In this document: one piece after another, positions 14,291 to 21,355 of the stretch
Numbering within the stretch: position 1 is the first letter of the stretch
Layout: every line of letters starts with the position of its first letter
NCBI GenBank assembly: GCA_937888725.1
Contig: CALARE010000067.1
Location: 1-28,217, forward strand
Origin: an uncultured Alphaproteobacteria bacterium
Lineage (GTDB): Bacteria > Pseudomonadota > Alphaproteobacteria > CAAHEQ01 > UBA3637
Length of the DNA stretch: 28,217 nt
Reading direction: 5' to 3'
The notes under the pieces: model-generated
Told to the model about the DNA's origin: nothing
Database searches by the model: none
The model's input: only the letters and a program-made list of their open reading frames with translations
Position numbers and translations under genes: made by a program

Positions 14291-15064
14291 TTATTTCACT
14301 CCATCATTTTGTTCTAATTTTAAATAATAAGGATTTCTTCTATCCCAATTAACATTCCACTTAATAATTTTCCCAGGATTCCCTGCAATAATAACATTAT
14401 CTTCTTTATAATCTTTACACACAACAGAACCTCCCCCAATAATACAATTGTTTCCAATTTGAGCATTTTTGGTTATACGAGTTCCGTGTCCAATCCACAC
14501 ATGATTACCAATTACTATGGGTTTATTTGCTGCATTTAATATTTGTTTTGTATTTTTATCAACAATTGCATGTCCATCTATTGGCCATATAGTTATTTCA
14601 CTAGATAACATACAATCCTTTCCAATAATTAGAGAACTTTCTTCATCTAAAAAAACACTTGCTCCAGCTATTGTCGTACCATTTCCTATTTTGCAAACTT
14701 GATTGTTACCCTTTTGACAAATGATATTTACATTATGAAAATAATCTGACATCCCTATATTTATAACTACATTGTGATTTTTTATTATTATATTTGTATT
14801 GTCTGATATAATGGGTAATTCAAGTTTTATTAAATTTGAATCACCATTTATTTGAATGTCAAACCCTTTAATTTTTTCATACCATTTCAATAATCTTTCT
14901 TTACCATTTTCTATAACAACAATTCGATTATTTTTTCCTTTTATTTTATATTGTTTAAATAGAGAGAAATACAAATAAGACGTAGTATATTTTTTTCTAA
15001 ACTCTTTTCTCTTTTGTTTATTTAGAATGAAAGCCGCCAAAATCCGAACTAAAAGTTTACGCAT
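14291..15064 (-). CDS. Hexapeptide-repeat (left-handed beta-helix) acyltransferase
   Basis: Probably O-acetylates a sugar of the surface glycan with acetyl-CoA. The middle has isoleucine-rich repeats of the beta-helix type; the C-terminal half carries the xylulose/maltose-acetyltransferase-like signature WPIDGHAI, IGNHVWIGHGTRITKNAQIG, NNCIIGGGSVV and AGNPGKIIKWN. The His in DGHAI is the expected catalytic residue. The frame opens at a TTG (15079), but GAGG lies 6 nt before the ATG at 15064, giving 257 residues and an 8-bp overlap with glf (translational coupling). The N-terminus (MRKLLVRILAAFILNKQKRKEF) resembles the basic start of LPS-modifying enzymes. The acceptor is unknown. Confidence 0.88.
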   Translation of the reverse strand: MRKLLVRILAAFILNKQKRKEFRKKYTTSYLYFSLFKQYKIKGKNNRIVVIENGKERLLKWYEKIKGFDIQINGDSNLIKLELPIISDNTNIIIKNHNVVINIGMSDYFHNVNIICQKGNNQVCKIGNGTTIAGASVFLDEESSLIIGKDCMLSSEITIWPIDGHAIVDKNTKQILNAANKPIVIGNHVWIGHGTRITKNAQIGNNCIIGGGSVVCKDYKEDNVIIAGNPGKIIKWNVNWDRRNPYYLKLEQNDGVK

Positions 15065-16166
15065 TCTTAACCTCATCAAAAAGTTCTAAAGCTCGATTAA
15101 TTGCTTTATCCATATCATAATATTTGTAATCGCCTAAGCGACCGAGGAAATAGACGTTTTTTAACTCTTTTGCTTTGTTTAAATATTGCGTATATAATTC
15201 AGCACTTTTTTCATTTGGAATTGGGTAATAACGTTCGTTTTTTCCACGTTCAAAAAATTCAGAATATTCTTTTGCTATCACCGTCTTAGGTGATTTGTTA
15301 TCAAGGTAATATTTATATTCATGAATACGTGTGAAATCATAATTACATGGATAATTCACACAGGCATTTGATTGATAATATTCTTTATCATATTCTTCAA
15401 ACTTAAAGTTCACACTCCTATATGGTAACTCACCAAATTCATAGTTAAAAAATTCATCAATCGGCCCTGTGTAAAAAACTCTATCAAATTGTTCTGATAC
15501 ATTCTCATAACGTGTGTTTAACCGAAGTTCAATATTTGGATGATTTATCATATTTTTAACAAGATCAGTGTATCCATTTAAAGGAATACCTTGATATTTA
15601 TCTTGAAAATATCGTGGATCACAACTCAAATAAACAGGAACTCTTGCCGTTACGGCTCCATCAACTTCATTGGGTGAAACACCCCATTGTTTTGTGGTAT
15701 AGTGCAAAAAGACTTTTTCATATACATAATTGGCAAGAAATTTTAAATCTTCATCTTCTTGTTTTTGAAACTCTAAAATAGGTACTTTTTTATTATATTC
15801 AAAACGGGCTAATAATTTTTCTTCCATTCTTTGTGCAAGCGTATGGGGAAACACATCATAAAGTGTTCTAAAATTAAATGGAATATTCGTTTCAACTCCA
15901 TCTATCAAAGCAATCACTTTATGCATATAAGTATTAAATTTTGAAAATCGTGTTACAAATTGCCAAACATTTTCTAAATTCGTGTGGAAAATATGAGATC
16001 CATATTTATGAATCATAATCCCGTTTTTATCTTCATAGTCAAAAGCATTCCCTGCAATATGATTCTTTGCATCAATAATTACAACTTTTTGATTTAATTC
16101 TTCAGCAATTTTTCTTGCTATAGTGGCTCCTGAAAAACCACATCCTACGACTAAATTTGTTGTCAT
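15057..16166 (-). CDS. glf: UDP-galactopyranose mutase
   Basis: FAD enzyme that converts UDP-galactopyranose to UDP-galactofuranose, so the glycan made by this operon likely contains Galf. FAD-binding GCGFSGATIA (8-17) follows the first strand; IIDAKNHIAGNAFDYED, KYGSHIFHT, YTTKQWG and, near the end, YFLGRLGDYKYYDMD are family signatures. HIAGNAFD replaces the usual HIGGNCYD. At 369 residues the length is normal. AAGGGG lies 5 nt before the ATG. It is the second gene of the operon, 13 bp behind the resolvase-like gene. Confidence 0.97.
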   Translation of the reverse strand: MTTNLVVGCGFSGATIARKIAEELNQKVVIIDAKNHIAGNAFDYEDKNGIMIHKYGSHIFHTNLENVWQFVTRFSKFNTYMHKVIALIDGVETNIPFNFRTLYDVFPHTLAQRMEEKLLARFEYNKKVPILEFQKQEDEDLKFLANYVYEKVFLHYTTKQWGVSPNEVDGAVTARVPVYLSCDPRYFQDKYQGIPLNGYTDLVKNMINHPNIELRLNTRYENVSEQFDRVFYTGPIDEFFNYEFGELPYRSVNFKFEEYDKEYYQSNACVNYPCNYDFTRIHEYKYYLDNKSPKTVIAKEYSEFFERGKNERYYPIPNEKSAELYTQYLNKAKELKNVYFLGRLGDYKYYDMDKAINRALELFDEVKNA

Positions 16167-16179
16167 TCTTACCCCTTTT

Positions 16180-16743
16180 TCACCTCAACCCATTTTGGCA
16201 TTCAAAATTAAAAATTGTGCGAGAAGTTACACCGACTGTTTTGGCAATTTGCGATTTCGAAACACCATTTTTAAGTGCTTGAAAAATAAAATCTTTATGC
16301 ACCTCGCATAGAGATGGTTTTTTGTTCTTTGAGCCAAATACACGCCCTAATTTTCCACCCTTTTTGCGTTTTTCAGATAAAGAATTTTTCATTACCATTG
16401 AGCGTGATTTTTTTGTAATCATCAACGCTAATTCTAACCCTTTTAAAAGATCACAATTTTCACCACTTTTAAATCGAACACCCTCATCCAAACAAACAAC
16501 ATCAATCCCATGCGAGATTAAATTTTCCAATTGTAATTTTATGTTTAAAAGCCCCGCTCCAAGCAAAAACATATTAGGGATAAAAAGAACACTATTCCTT
16601 TCAAATAAATCTGTGGATAAAACGCTCTCCTTCCCCACAAAAATAGGCTCTACATCCTCCGAATAACCAAATTTTTGAAGAAATACTTTTTGGTCGGATT
16701 GAGAGATATTTTCCAAACTTTTTTCAAAATAAACAGTCAGCAT
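16180..16743 (-). CDS. Degenerate serine-recombinase-like DNA-binding protein (putative operon regulator)
   Basis: 187 residues with the layout of a small resolvase/invertase. A region of about 110 residues resembles the catalytic domain only in pattern. The resolvase core GYxRVST reads VYFEKS (4-9): Ser9 lines up with the nucleophile, but the following Thr and the preceding Arg are gone. The RLGRS motif is replaced by FLLGAG (59-64), so the active-site arginines are absent. From about residue 112 the similarity is clear: a basic arm (SEKRKKGGKLGRVFGSKNKK, 123-142) and a helix-turn-helix (VSKSQIAKTVGVTSRTIFNF, 161-180) like the Hin-type C-terminal domain. It is therefore probably a non-catalytic DNA binder. 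First gene of the glycan operon, with a 26-bp palindrome at its promoter. No good SD precedes the ATG. The regulator role is inference. Confidence 0.7.
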   Translation of the reverse strand: MLTVYFEKSLENISQSDQKVFLQKFGYSEDVEPIFVGKESVLSTDLFERNSVLFIPNMFLLGAGLLNIKLQLENLISHGIDVVCLDEGVRFKSGENCDLLKGLELALMITKKSRSMVMKNSLSEKRKKGGKLGRVFGSKNKKPSLCEVHKDFIFQALKNGVSKSQIAKTVGVTSRTIFNFECQNGLR

Positions 16744-16769
16744 TTTTTTTATTTATCATTTAAAAGTGT

Positions 16770-16795
16770 GCAAATTTAACGGTCGTTAAATTTGC
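16770..16795. promoter_or_regulatory. 26-bp palindromic operator of the glycan operon
   Basis: Perfect 12-bp arms GCAAATTTAACG (16770-16781) and CGTTAAATTTGC (16784-16795) around GT. The format (12 + 2 + 12) equals that of invertase/resolvase dimer sites. It begins at the last base of the -10 and covers the predicted transcription start. Confidence 0.8.
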
Positions 16796-16823
16796 TTATA
16801 TCACACATACCTATATATTGCAA
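16795..16823 (-). promoter_or_regulatory. Promoter of the surface-glycan operon
   Basis: Minus strand: -35 TTGCAA (16818-16823), 17-bp spacer, -10 TATAAG (16795-16800) preceded by TGA (extended -10). The predicted start is near 16788, inside the palindrome, giving a leader of about 45 nt. Same geometry as 2403-2431. Confidence 0.7.
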
Positions 16824-16900
16824 GGGCTTTTAACAAAAAACTTTTATGATTCATAATATTATTTTTTTTCAGTGTGTTATTTTTATTTTTTTTAAAAGAG

Positions 16901-16928
16901 AGAAAAATAATCGACCCTTTTTTTTACA
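16901..16928. promoter_or_regulatory. Distal half-conserved operator copy upstream of the glycan promoter
   Basis: AGAAAAATAATCG-AC (16901-16915) matches the left arm and centre of the GT6 operator (2377-2391) in all but one base; the right arm is degenerate (CCTTTTTTTT). Its centre is 132 bp from that of the proximal palindrome. The rest of the 16744-17020 gap is AT-rich, with the pilin-gene terminator at its right end. Confidence 0.5.
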
Positions 16929-16961
16929 CACTTTTTATTTTAAATAACCATTTGATATAAC

Positions 16962-16997
16962 AAAAAAAATCACCCTTTTTACAAAGAGTGATTTTTA
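16962..16997 (-). terminator. Terminator of the argS-lptM-pilin operon
   Basis: AAAATCAC, a C/A mismatch, CTTT, loop TTAC, AAAG, GTGATTTT (about 16967-16994). On the minus strand the hairpin is followed by eight T. It lies 24 bp beyond the pilin-like gene's stop codon. Confidence 0.8.
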
Positions 16998-17020
16998 TTA
17001 AAAAAGCAAAAAATTGAAAT

Positions 17021-17464
17021 TTATTCTTCCTCAGTATCTACTGGAACATCCCCTTTAAACCGAAGTGTCCTCGTTGGATATGTTGTTTTTATATCACCTT
17101 GAACGTATTCAACATCAGTTTTATTCCCAACCTCATAACCATATGTCATCAAAGCATCAAATTTTTTATCATCTACTTCATCTTCATCATAATAAATTGT
17201 TGCCGTTCTTGTTGTATAATCAACAGACACCATCAATAAACCATCTGGCAAGTTGATGCGTGTGGATGTATCCGTAACATTACGCCCTTGAACTCTTGAA
17301 ATAGACATCATTTTTAAAATCGCCTGTGACGCATTCACCGCCCAAAAACGCTCTTTTGCAAAATCATAACCAACTAATCCAACCACTGACACAACTGCTA
17401 AAACAAATAAAACAGCAATCATTTCAAGCATTGACCGACCAGATTCTTTAATTAAATAACGCAT
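17021..17464 (-). CDS. Type IV pilin-like protein with ESGRSMLEM N-terminus
   Basis: Short pseudopilin-like protein. Residues 7-15 (ESGRSMLEM) carry a prepilin-peptidase-type Gly followed by Glu at +5 of the mature form, then a hydrophobic helix (about 16-34, IAVLFVLAVVSVVGLVGY) as in type IV pilins. Mature residue +1 would be Arg instead of the usual Phe or Met. The remaining 110 residues are acidic and end in EEE; no cysteines are seen. An upstream in-frame ATG (17485) lacks an SD, while GGAGG lies 4 nt before the ATG at 17464, which I use (147 residues). The gene follows the LptM-like gene in one transcript from argS. Function (minor pilin, secretion pseudopilin or other envelope protein) is open. 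Confidence 0.8.
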   Translation of the reverse strand: MRYLIKESGRSMLEMIAVLFVLAVVSVVGLVGYDFAKERFWAVNASQAILKMMSISRVQGRNVTDTSTRINLPDGLLMVSVDYTTRTATIYYDEDEVDDKKFDALMTYGYEVGNKTDVEYVQGDIKTTYPTRTLRFKGDVPVDTEEE

Positions 17465-17477
17465 ATTGCCTCCATTT

Positions 17478-17606
17478 TTATTCATTAATTATATATGTGT
17501 GTGGATAAAACGAATCCTTTGGTGCAATAGGTTTTGATTTCCGCCCACAAGAGGATAATATACCTACTACAGCTAAAATACACAATAAAACCAAGCAACG
17601 TTTCAT
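17478..17606 (-). CDS. lptM: Small LptM-like (YifL-type) lipoprotein, 42 residues
   Basis: I read this short frame directly: MKRCLVLLCILAVVGILSSC, then GRKSKPIAPKDSFYPHTYII and a 2-residue tail. It has a basic start, a hydrophobic signal segment and a lipobox LSSC with lipidated Cys20, followed by CGRK and a Pro-rich, Tyr-Pro ending tail, as in alphaproteobacterial LptM proteins (CGxxG...YP). LptM assists maturation of the LptD-LptE outer-membrane LPS translocon. AAGGGGG lies a few bases before the ATG and the argS stop codon is 9 bp upstream, so it is co-transcribed with argS. The lipoprotein call is firm; the LptM assignment is by pattern. Confidence 0.75.
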   Translation of the reverse strand: MKRCLVLLCILAVVGILSSCGRKSKPIAPKDSFYPHTYIINE

Positions 17607-17615
17607 AATGCCCCC

Positions 17616-19379
17616 TTACATTTTGTCTGGCACTTGCAAACCCAAAATATCCGCCATTTTAAGTGCAACTGTCAATGCATATTTTGTCAATGCCAAACGC
17701 GATTTTTGCATATCCTCATTTGTTCCTTTAATCGGGCAATCATGATAGAATAAATTAAAATCTTGTGCCAATTTAAATAAATAATCACAAATTACATGCG
17801 GTGCATTATTGTCATATGCCGTTTGCACACTATCTGGCATAGCATAAAGACGGAGCAACAATTGCCGTTCAGCAGATTCGGTAATCACAGGAATGTCTGA
17901 TACATTTAAATCAGCGGTTACCCCTGCTTTTTCAAGCAATGATTTCATCCGAACCATTGCATATAACAAATATGGCCCTGTTTTCCCCTCTGTACTTGTT
18001 AATTTATCCTCATCAAAAACATAGTTTTTCATTCTCTCATTCATCAAATCAGCAAATTTGAGTGCAGACACACCCACAATTTGGGATATTTTAGATTTTT
18101 CATCATCCGTCAAATCACGACCCATTTCACCACTATTCATTTTTTTAAGTGCCGCTTCAACGGACAAATCAATCAACATACGAAGAGTCATCACCCCGCC
18201 ATCTCTTGTTTTAAATGGCTTGTTATCTTTCCCATTAATGGTACCAAAACCCAAATGTTTAACACTTGTCTTTTTAAGCAAACCAATTTTTTCAGCCGCA
18301 TTAAACACTTGTTCAAAGTGCAAGGCTTGACGTGCATCAACAACATAAAGAATTTCATCAGCACCAAACTCCTCGACCCGCTCCTCAATCGTTGCCAAAT
18401 CTGTTGCGGCATACATAACCGCACCATCAGAGTTTACCGCAATTAGAGGAGGCAAATCATTGCCACTTTTTGACTTACCAACTTCAATAATTTCAGCCCC
18501 AGCATCTGAGAATAAAATACCATCTTTTCTCAATCTATCCAATTGACGCAACAAGCGATCATGAACATCCCGTTCACCACGCCACAATTCAAATGAAACA
18601 CCCAATTCATCATACATTTGACGAATCGAACCAACCGATAATTCAACAAATTTATTTAGTAAGGCCAAAAGCCCCCTTTCTTTATTTTGGAGTCTACGCG
18701 TAAAATCTTTTGCCTTTGCTAAATAGGCTGGATCTTGCTTTGATTTTTGTGACGCAATTGGATACATCACCTCTAAATCATGGCCTGTAAATAGTGCTTG
18801 AGATGGATATTCCCCTTCATATGATGGGTTAAAATAAACACTTTCAGGCTCTCTTTCTGACAACTCTGCCATTAAAAGGCCCATCGGCAAACCCCAATCG
18901 CCCAAATGAACATCACCAATAACTTTGTTCCCAACAAATTTATGCAATCGTTTAATTGCCTCACCAATAATAGCAGGTCTTAAATGTCCGACATGCAACG
19001 CTTTTGCAATATTTGGCCCACCGTAGTCAAACACAACTGTTTTAATAGGATTTGGATTTTCATACCCTGATTTTTCATCTGACAACACTTCAAAAGCAAT
19101 ATTTGAAAGTGCTTCATTTGAAATTGTCATGTTAATAAAACCAGGTCCATCAACTGTTACCTTTTCAAAAAAAGTATCTTCTTTTAAAAAAGAGGCTATC
19201 TTTTCAGCCAACGCTCTTGGATTTTGTTTCAATTCCTTTGCCAATGACAAAGCACCATTTGCTTGGTAATCACTCATATCTGGTCGATCAGATAAACGCA
19301 CCAACAAGGGAGCATTTTCAAAACCAGCATTATTAAAAGCAGTTTGAACTTTTTGTTTGACAAGTGATGTTAAATTCAT
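17616..19379 (-). CDS. argS: Arginyl-tRNA synthetase
   Basis: Class I aminoacyl-tRNA synthetase charging tRNA-Arg. After the N-terminal Add-1 domain (about 1-110), DYGGPNIAKALHVGHLRPAII (118-138) contains the HIGH motif as HVGH (129-132). As usual for ArgS, no standard KMSKS is present; FKTRDGGVMTL stands at that place. The C-terminal anticodon-binding domain ends in ADILGLQVPDKM. Length 587 is normal. AAAGGA lies 5 nt before the ATG. First gene of argS-lptM-pilin, with a promoter at 19418-19446. Confidence 0.98.
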   Translation of the reverse strand: MNLTSLVKQKVQTAFNNAGFENAPLLVRLSDRPDMSDYQANGALSLAKELKQNPRALAEKIASFLKEDTFFEKVTVDGPGFINMTISNEALSNIAFEVLSDEKSGYENPNPIKTVVFDYGGPNIAKALHVGHLRPAIIGEAIKRLHKFVGNKVIGDVHLGDWGLPMGLLMAELSEREPESVYFNPSYEGEYPSQALFTGHDLEVMYPIASQKSKQDPAYLAKAKDFTRRLQNKERGLLALLNKFVELSVGSIRQMYDELGVSFELWRGERDVHDRLLRQLDRLRKDGILFSDAGAEIIEVGKSKSGNDLPPLIAVNSDGAVMYAATDLATIEERVEEFGADEILYVVDARQALHFEQVFNAAEKIGLLKKTSVKHLGFGTINGKDNKPFKTRDGGVMTLRMLIDLSVEAALKKMNSGEMGRDLTDDEKSKISQIVGVSALKFADLMNERMKNYVFDEDKLTSTEGKTGPYLLYAMVRMKSLLEKAGVTADLNVSDIPVITESAERQLLLRLYAMPDSVQTAYDNNAPHVICDYLFKLAQDFNLFYHDCPIKGTNEDMQKSRLALTKYALTVALKMADILGLQVPDKM

Positions 19380-19417
19380 TTCATTTCCTTTGCTCTAAAT
19401 ATATTTAAAATTGGCTT

Positions 19418-19446
19418 ATTATACAAAATCTTTTTAAAAAGAGCAA
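19418..19446 (-). promoter_or_regulatory. argS promoter
   Basis: Minus strand: consensus -10 TATAAT (19418-19423), 17-bp spacer, weak -35 TTGCTC (19441-19446). It lies between the ffs T-run and argS; leader about 30 nt. Confidence 0.65.
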
Positions 19447-19483
19447 GGCGTTAAAAAACTTAATCTACAAAAAAACAAAAAAA

Positions 19484-19572
19484 AGTGGAAGGATAACGAC
19501 CCGTAAGATTAAAAATGGGCTGCTTCCTTCCGAACCTGACCCGCTGTTTTTAGCTTTCGTCCGTTTCCTTCC
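19484..19572 (-). ncRNA. ffs: Signal recognition particle RNA, small bacterial (4.5S) type
   Basis: RNA partner of Ffh. On the minus strand 19517-19542 gives the conserved domain IV tip, GGGTCAGG, a short asymmetric stretch, then GGAAGGAAGCAGCCC. The outer stem forms between TGGAAGGA near the 5' end and TCCTTCCA near the 3' end, followed by eight T (terminator). The hairpin is about 89 nt long. A TATAAT lies at the right distance upstream. It accounts for most of the 330-bp gap between argS and the second pilin gene. Confidence 0.93.
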
Positions 19573-19576
19573 AAGT

Positions 19577-19582
19577 ATTATA
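19577..19582 (-). promoter_or_regulatory. -10 element of ffs
   Basis: Perfect TATAAT on the minus strand, with transcription expected to begin about 19570-19572, at the base of the SRP RNA stem. I see no -35 at good spacing; TTGAAA at 19603-19608 is 20 bp away. Confidence 0.6.
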
Positions 19583-19709
19583 ATAGTTTTTTCACACACA
19601 AATTTCAAGAGATAAAAAAATTTTTTTATTATCCAATTGAAAATTTGTTGTTTTTATACAAAAAATAAGCTACTCTACGTTTGGTTTATCATAAATAATG
19701 CGGGGATAA

Positions 19710-20189
19710 ATGCAAAATAAAAAAGAATCAGGCCGTTCATTAATTGAAATGCTAGGCGTTCTAGCTATTATGGGTTTCTTATCTGTTGGTGGAATTGTGG
19801 GCTATTCATTGGCGATGGATCGATTTCAAGCAAATGACATCTTGAACGTTTCAAATAAATATGCCATGCGTATTTTTGATTCTTGTGAAAAAATATTATC
19901 AGATGGCAAAACAGGGCTCGTTTCTTTACAATATTGCTCACCCGCAACCCCTGGCATTCCAAAATTTTTAGATGCCAAAATCGGCGGGATTCCGCACGCA
20001 ATTCAAAACACTGGCATTCTTTTTTCAAAAGTAAAAAAAATGAGCGATACTGTTTTTGAAATACATATCGAACATCGACTAAACTCAAAAACCATCTGCG
20101 AATCTCTTATGTCAATAACACACCAAAAAAATGGATGTACTGAAAAAAAGGCACCTTATATTATCACAATCCCTTTTAGGCATTATTAA
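19710..20189 (+). CDS. Type IV pilin-like protein with ESGRSLIEM N-terminus
   Basis: 159 residues. ESGRSLIEM (6-14) gives a Gly-type prepilin cleavage site with Arg at +1 and Glu at +5, followed by the hydrophobic helix LGVLAIMGFLSVGGIVGYSLA (15-35). The soluble domain has four cysteines, in DSCEK, QYCSP, TICES and NGCTEK, which could form disulphides. GGGGA precedes the ATG. It stands alone, divergent from ffs/argS, and its stop overlaps the ThpR gene tail to tail. It shares the N-terminal motif with 17021-17464 but not the body. Function in pili or secretion is inferred from the N-terminus only. Confidence 0.82.
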   Translation: MQNKKESGRSLIEMLGVLAIMGFLSVGGIVGYSLAMDRFQANDILNVSNKYAMRIFDSCEKILSDGKTGLVSLQYCSPATPGIPKFLDAKIGGIPHAIQNTGILFSKVKKMSDTVFEIHIEHRLNSKTICESLMSITHQKNGCTEKKAPYIITIPFRHY

Positions 20190-20737
20190 ATAAGAGTTAA
20201 GGGGTAGACTTCTTCTACAGTATAGTATTTCCCTTCGCCATTTTCTCTTGCATGACTGGCAAAAAGGGAAAATGAATCAACTAAAAATTCTTTGCTGTGA
20301 AAAAGATTGTTTAAGGCGATATAACGAAAAACTTCATCAATTGTCGTTCCTTGTAATTTTGCCAAACTGACATGAGGCACAAATTTAAAACGATCGGCTT
20401 CACCAGCACCAGCTTTTCTCACCGCTAAATCAATCTTTTGTTGTAATTCTGCAATAATTCTTGGTTCACTAACCCCTGTCCAAATATGATGCGGTATATT
20501 TTTGGAGGCAAAATAATTAATCTCTTTAAACGACATATAAAATGCTGGAAATCTAATGTATCTTAATTCTTTTAAAACATCCTCAGCAACAGGTTCTTCA
20601 ACATCACCCACAAAACGCAAATTTAAATTCAATTTATCCTTAGGGTGCCAAATCGCCCCTTCAAGCCCGCCACGCAAAGCATAAATTTCATCTTTTATCT
20701 CATCTGGTAAATCTAAACCAATGAACAGCCGTATCAT
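20186..20737 (-). CDS. thpR: ThpR/LigT-like 2',3'-cyclic phosphodiesterase with altered first HxTx motif
   Basis: 2H-phosphoesterase superfamily; ThpR opens 2',3'-cyclic phosphates on RNA. The opening MIRLFIGLDLPDEIKDEI and HHIWTG fit the family, and the second motif is intact as FVPHVSLAKL (HxSx). The first motif, normally HxTL, reads NLNL within KLNLNLRFVG; I checked the codons and both His and Thr are Asn, so the two-histidine mechanism should fail. The frame opens at 20755, but AAGGAG is placed for the ATG at 20737 (183 residues). Divergent from def with a shared upstream region. Confidence 0.85.
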   Translation of the reverse strand: MIRLFIGLDLPDEIKDEIYALRGGLEGAIWHPKDKLNLNLRFVGDVEEPVAEDVLKELRYIRFPAFYMSFKEINYFASKNIPHHIWTGVSEPRIIAELQQKIDLAVRKAGAGEADRFKFVPHVSLAKLQGTTIDEVFRYIALNNLFHSKEFLVDSFSLFASHARENGEGKYYTVEEVYPLTLI

Positions 20738-20750
20738 AAAAAAACTCCTT

Positions 20751-20778
20751 TGCATTATTATTTATTTTAGTGTATAAT
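20751..20778 (+). promoter_or_regulatory. Promoter of def-fmt-truA
   Basis: TTTGCA (20751-20756), 16-bp spacer, consensus TATAAT (20773-20778); start near 20785, about 20 nt before the def ATG. It overlaps the ribosome-site region of the divergent ThpR gene. Confidence 0.65.
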
Positions 20779-20803
20779 AAAAAAAAACAAAAAGGAAGTA
20801 AAA

Positions 20804-21343
20804 ATGACAAAATTAACTGTTTTAGAAATACCAAATCCCATCTTATATGAAAAAGCACAAGCGGTTGAATGTGTTACCCCAGAAATTCAAACCCTCTTAA
20901 GTGACATGCTTGAAACAATGTATAAAACAAACGGTGTCGGATTGGCGGGCAACCAAGTGGGCGTATTAAAACGTGTTGTTGTAATTGATTGTGCTGGGAA
21001 AGAAGAAAAACCAGATCCAATTAAAATGGTCAACCCAAAAATCATTTCTCGTTCTGAAGAAATGGTATGTCATAACGAGGGATGTCTTTCTATCCCACGA
21101 GAATATGCTGATGTTGTCCGACATGAAAAGGTTACTGTTGAATACCTAGACGAAAATGGCACATTAAAACAGCGTTCAGCAGATGGTTTGCTTGCTATTG
21201 CAATACAACATGAATTAGACCATTTGGAAGGCATTTTATTTATTGACCATCTCTCTCCATTAAAAAGAAAAATGCTGGTTAAACATTTGGAAAAACGTCG
21301 TCGCAAACAAGCTAGATTAGAAGCTGAGAATACACAAGAATAG
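20804..21343 (+). CDS. def: Peptide deformylase
   Basis: Removes the formyl group from new polypeptides. The three motifs are complete: GVGLAGNQVG (44-53, Gly for the second Ala of GLAANQ), EGCLSIP (92-98, metal ligand Cys94) and QHELDH (135-140, ligands His136 and His140, catalytic Glu137). Length 179 is typical. AAGGAAG precedes the ATG. It ends with TAG, showing TAG is a normal stop here, and is followed by fmt after 12 bp, the common def-fmt pairing of formylation and deformylation. Confidence 0.98.
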   Translation: MTKLTVLEIPNPILYEKAQAVECVTPEIQTLLSDMLETMYKTNGVGLAGNQVGVLKRVVVIDCAGKEEKPDPIKMVNPKIISRSEEMVCHNEGCLSIPREYADVVRHEKVTVEYLDENGTLKQRSADGLLAIAIQHELDHLEGILFIDHLSPLKRKMLVKHLEKRRRKQARLEAENTQE

Positions 21344-21355
21344 AAAGGGATAAAA

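Noticed and set aside
16180..16743. Active invertase that flips the glycan promoter
   Set aside because: The active-site arginines are absent, so I kept only the DNA-binding role and list inversion as a lower-ranked idea needing read evidence.
17465..17485. Longer start of the pilin-like gene at 17485
   Set aside because: It has no ribosome site and overlaps the end of the LptM-like gene, while GGAGG fits the ATG at 17464.
19768..20088. Minus-strand frame opposite the second pilin gene
   Set aside because: Shadow of a gene with a clear pilin N-terminus and ribosome site on the other strand.
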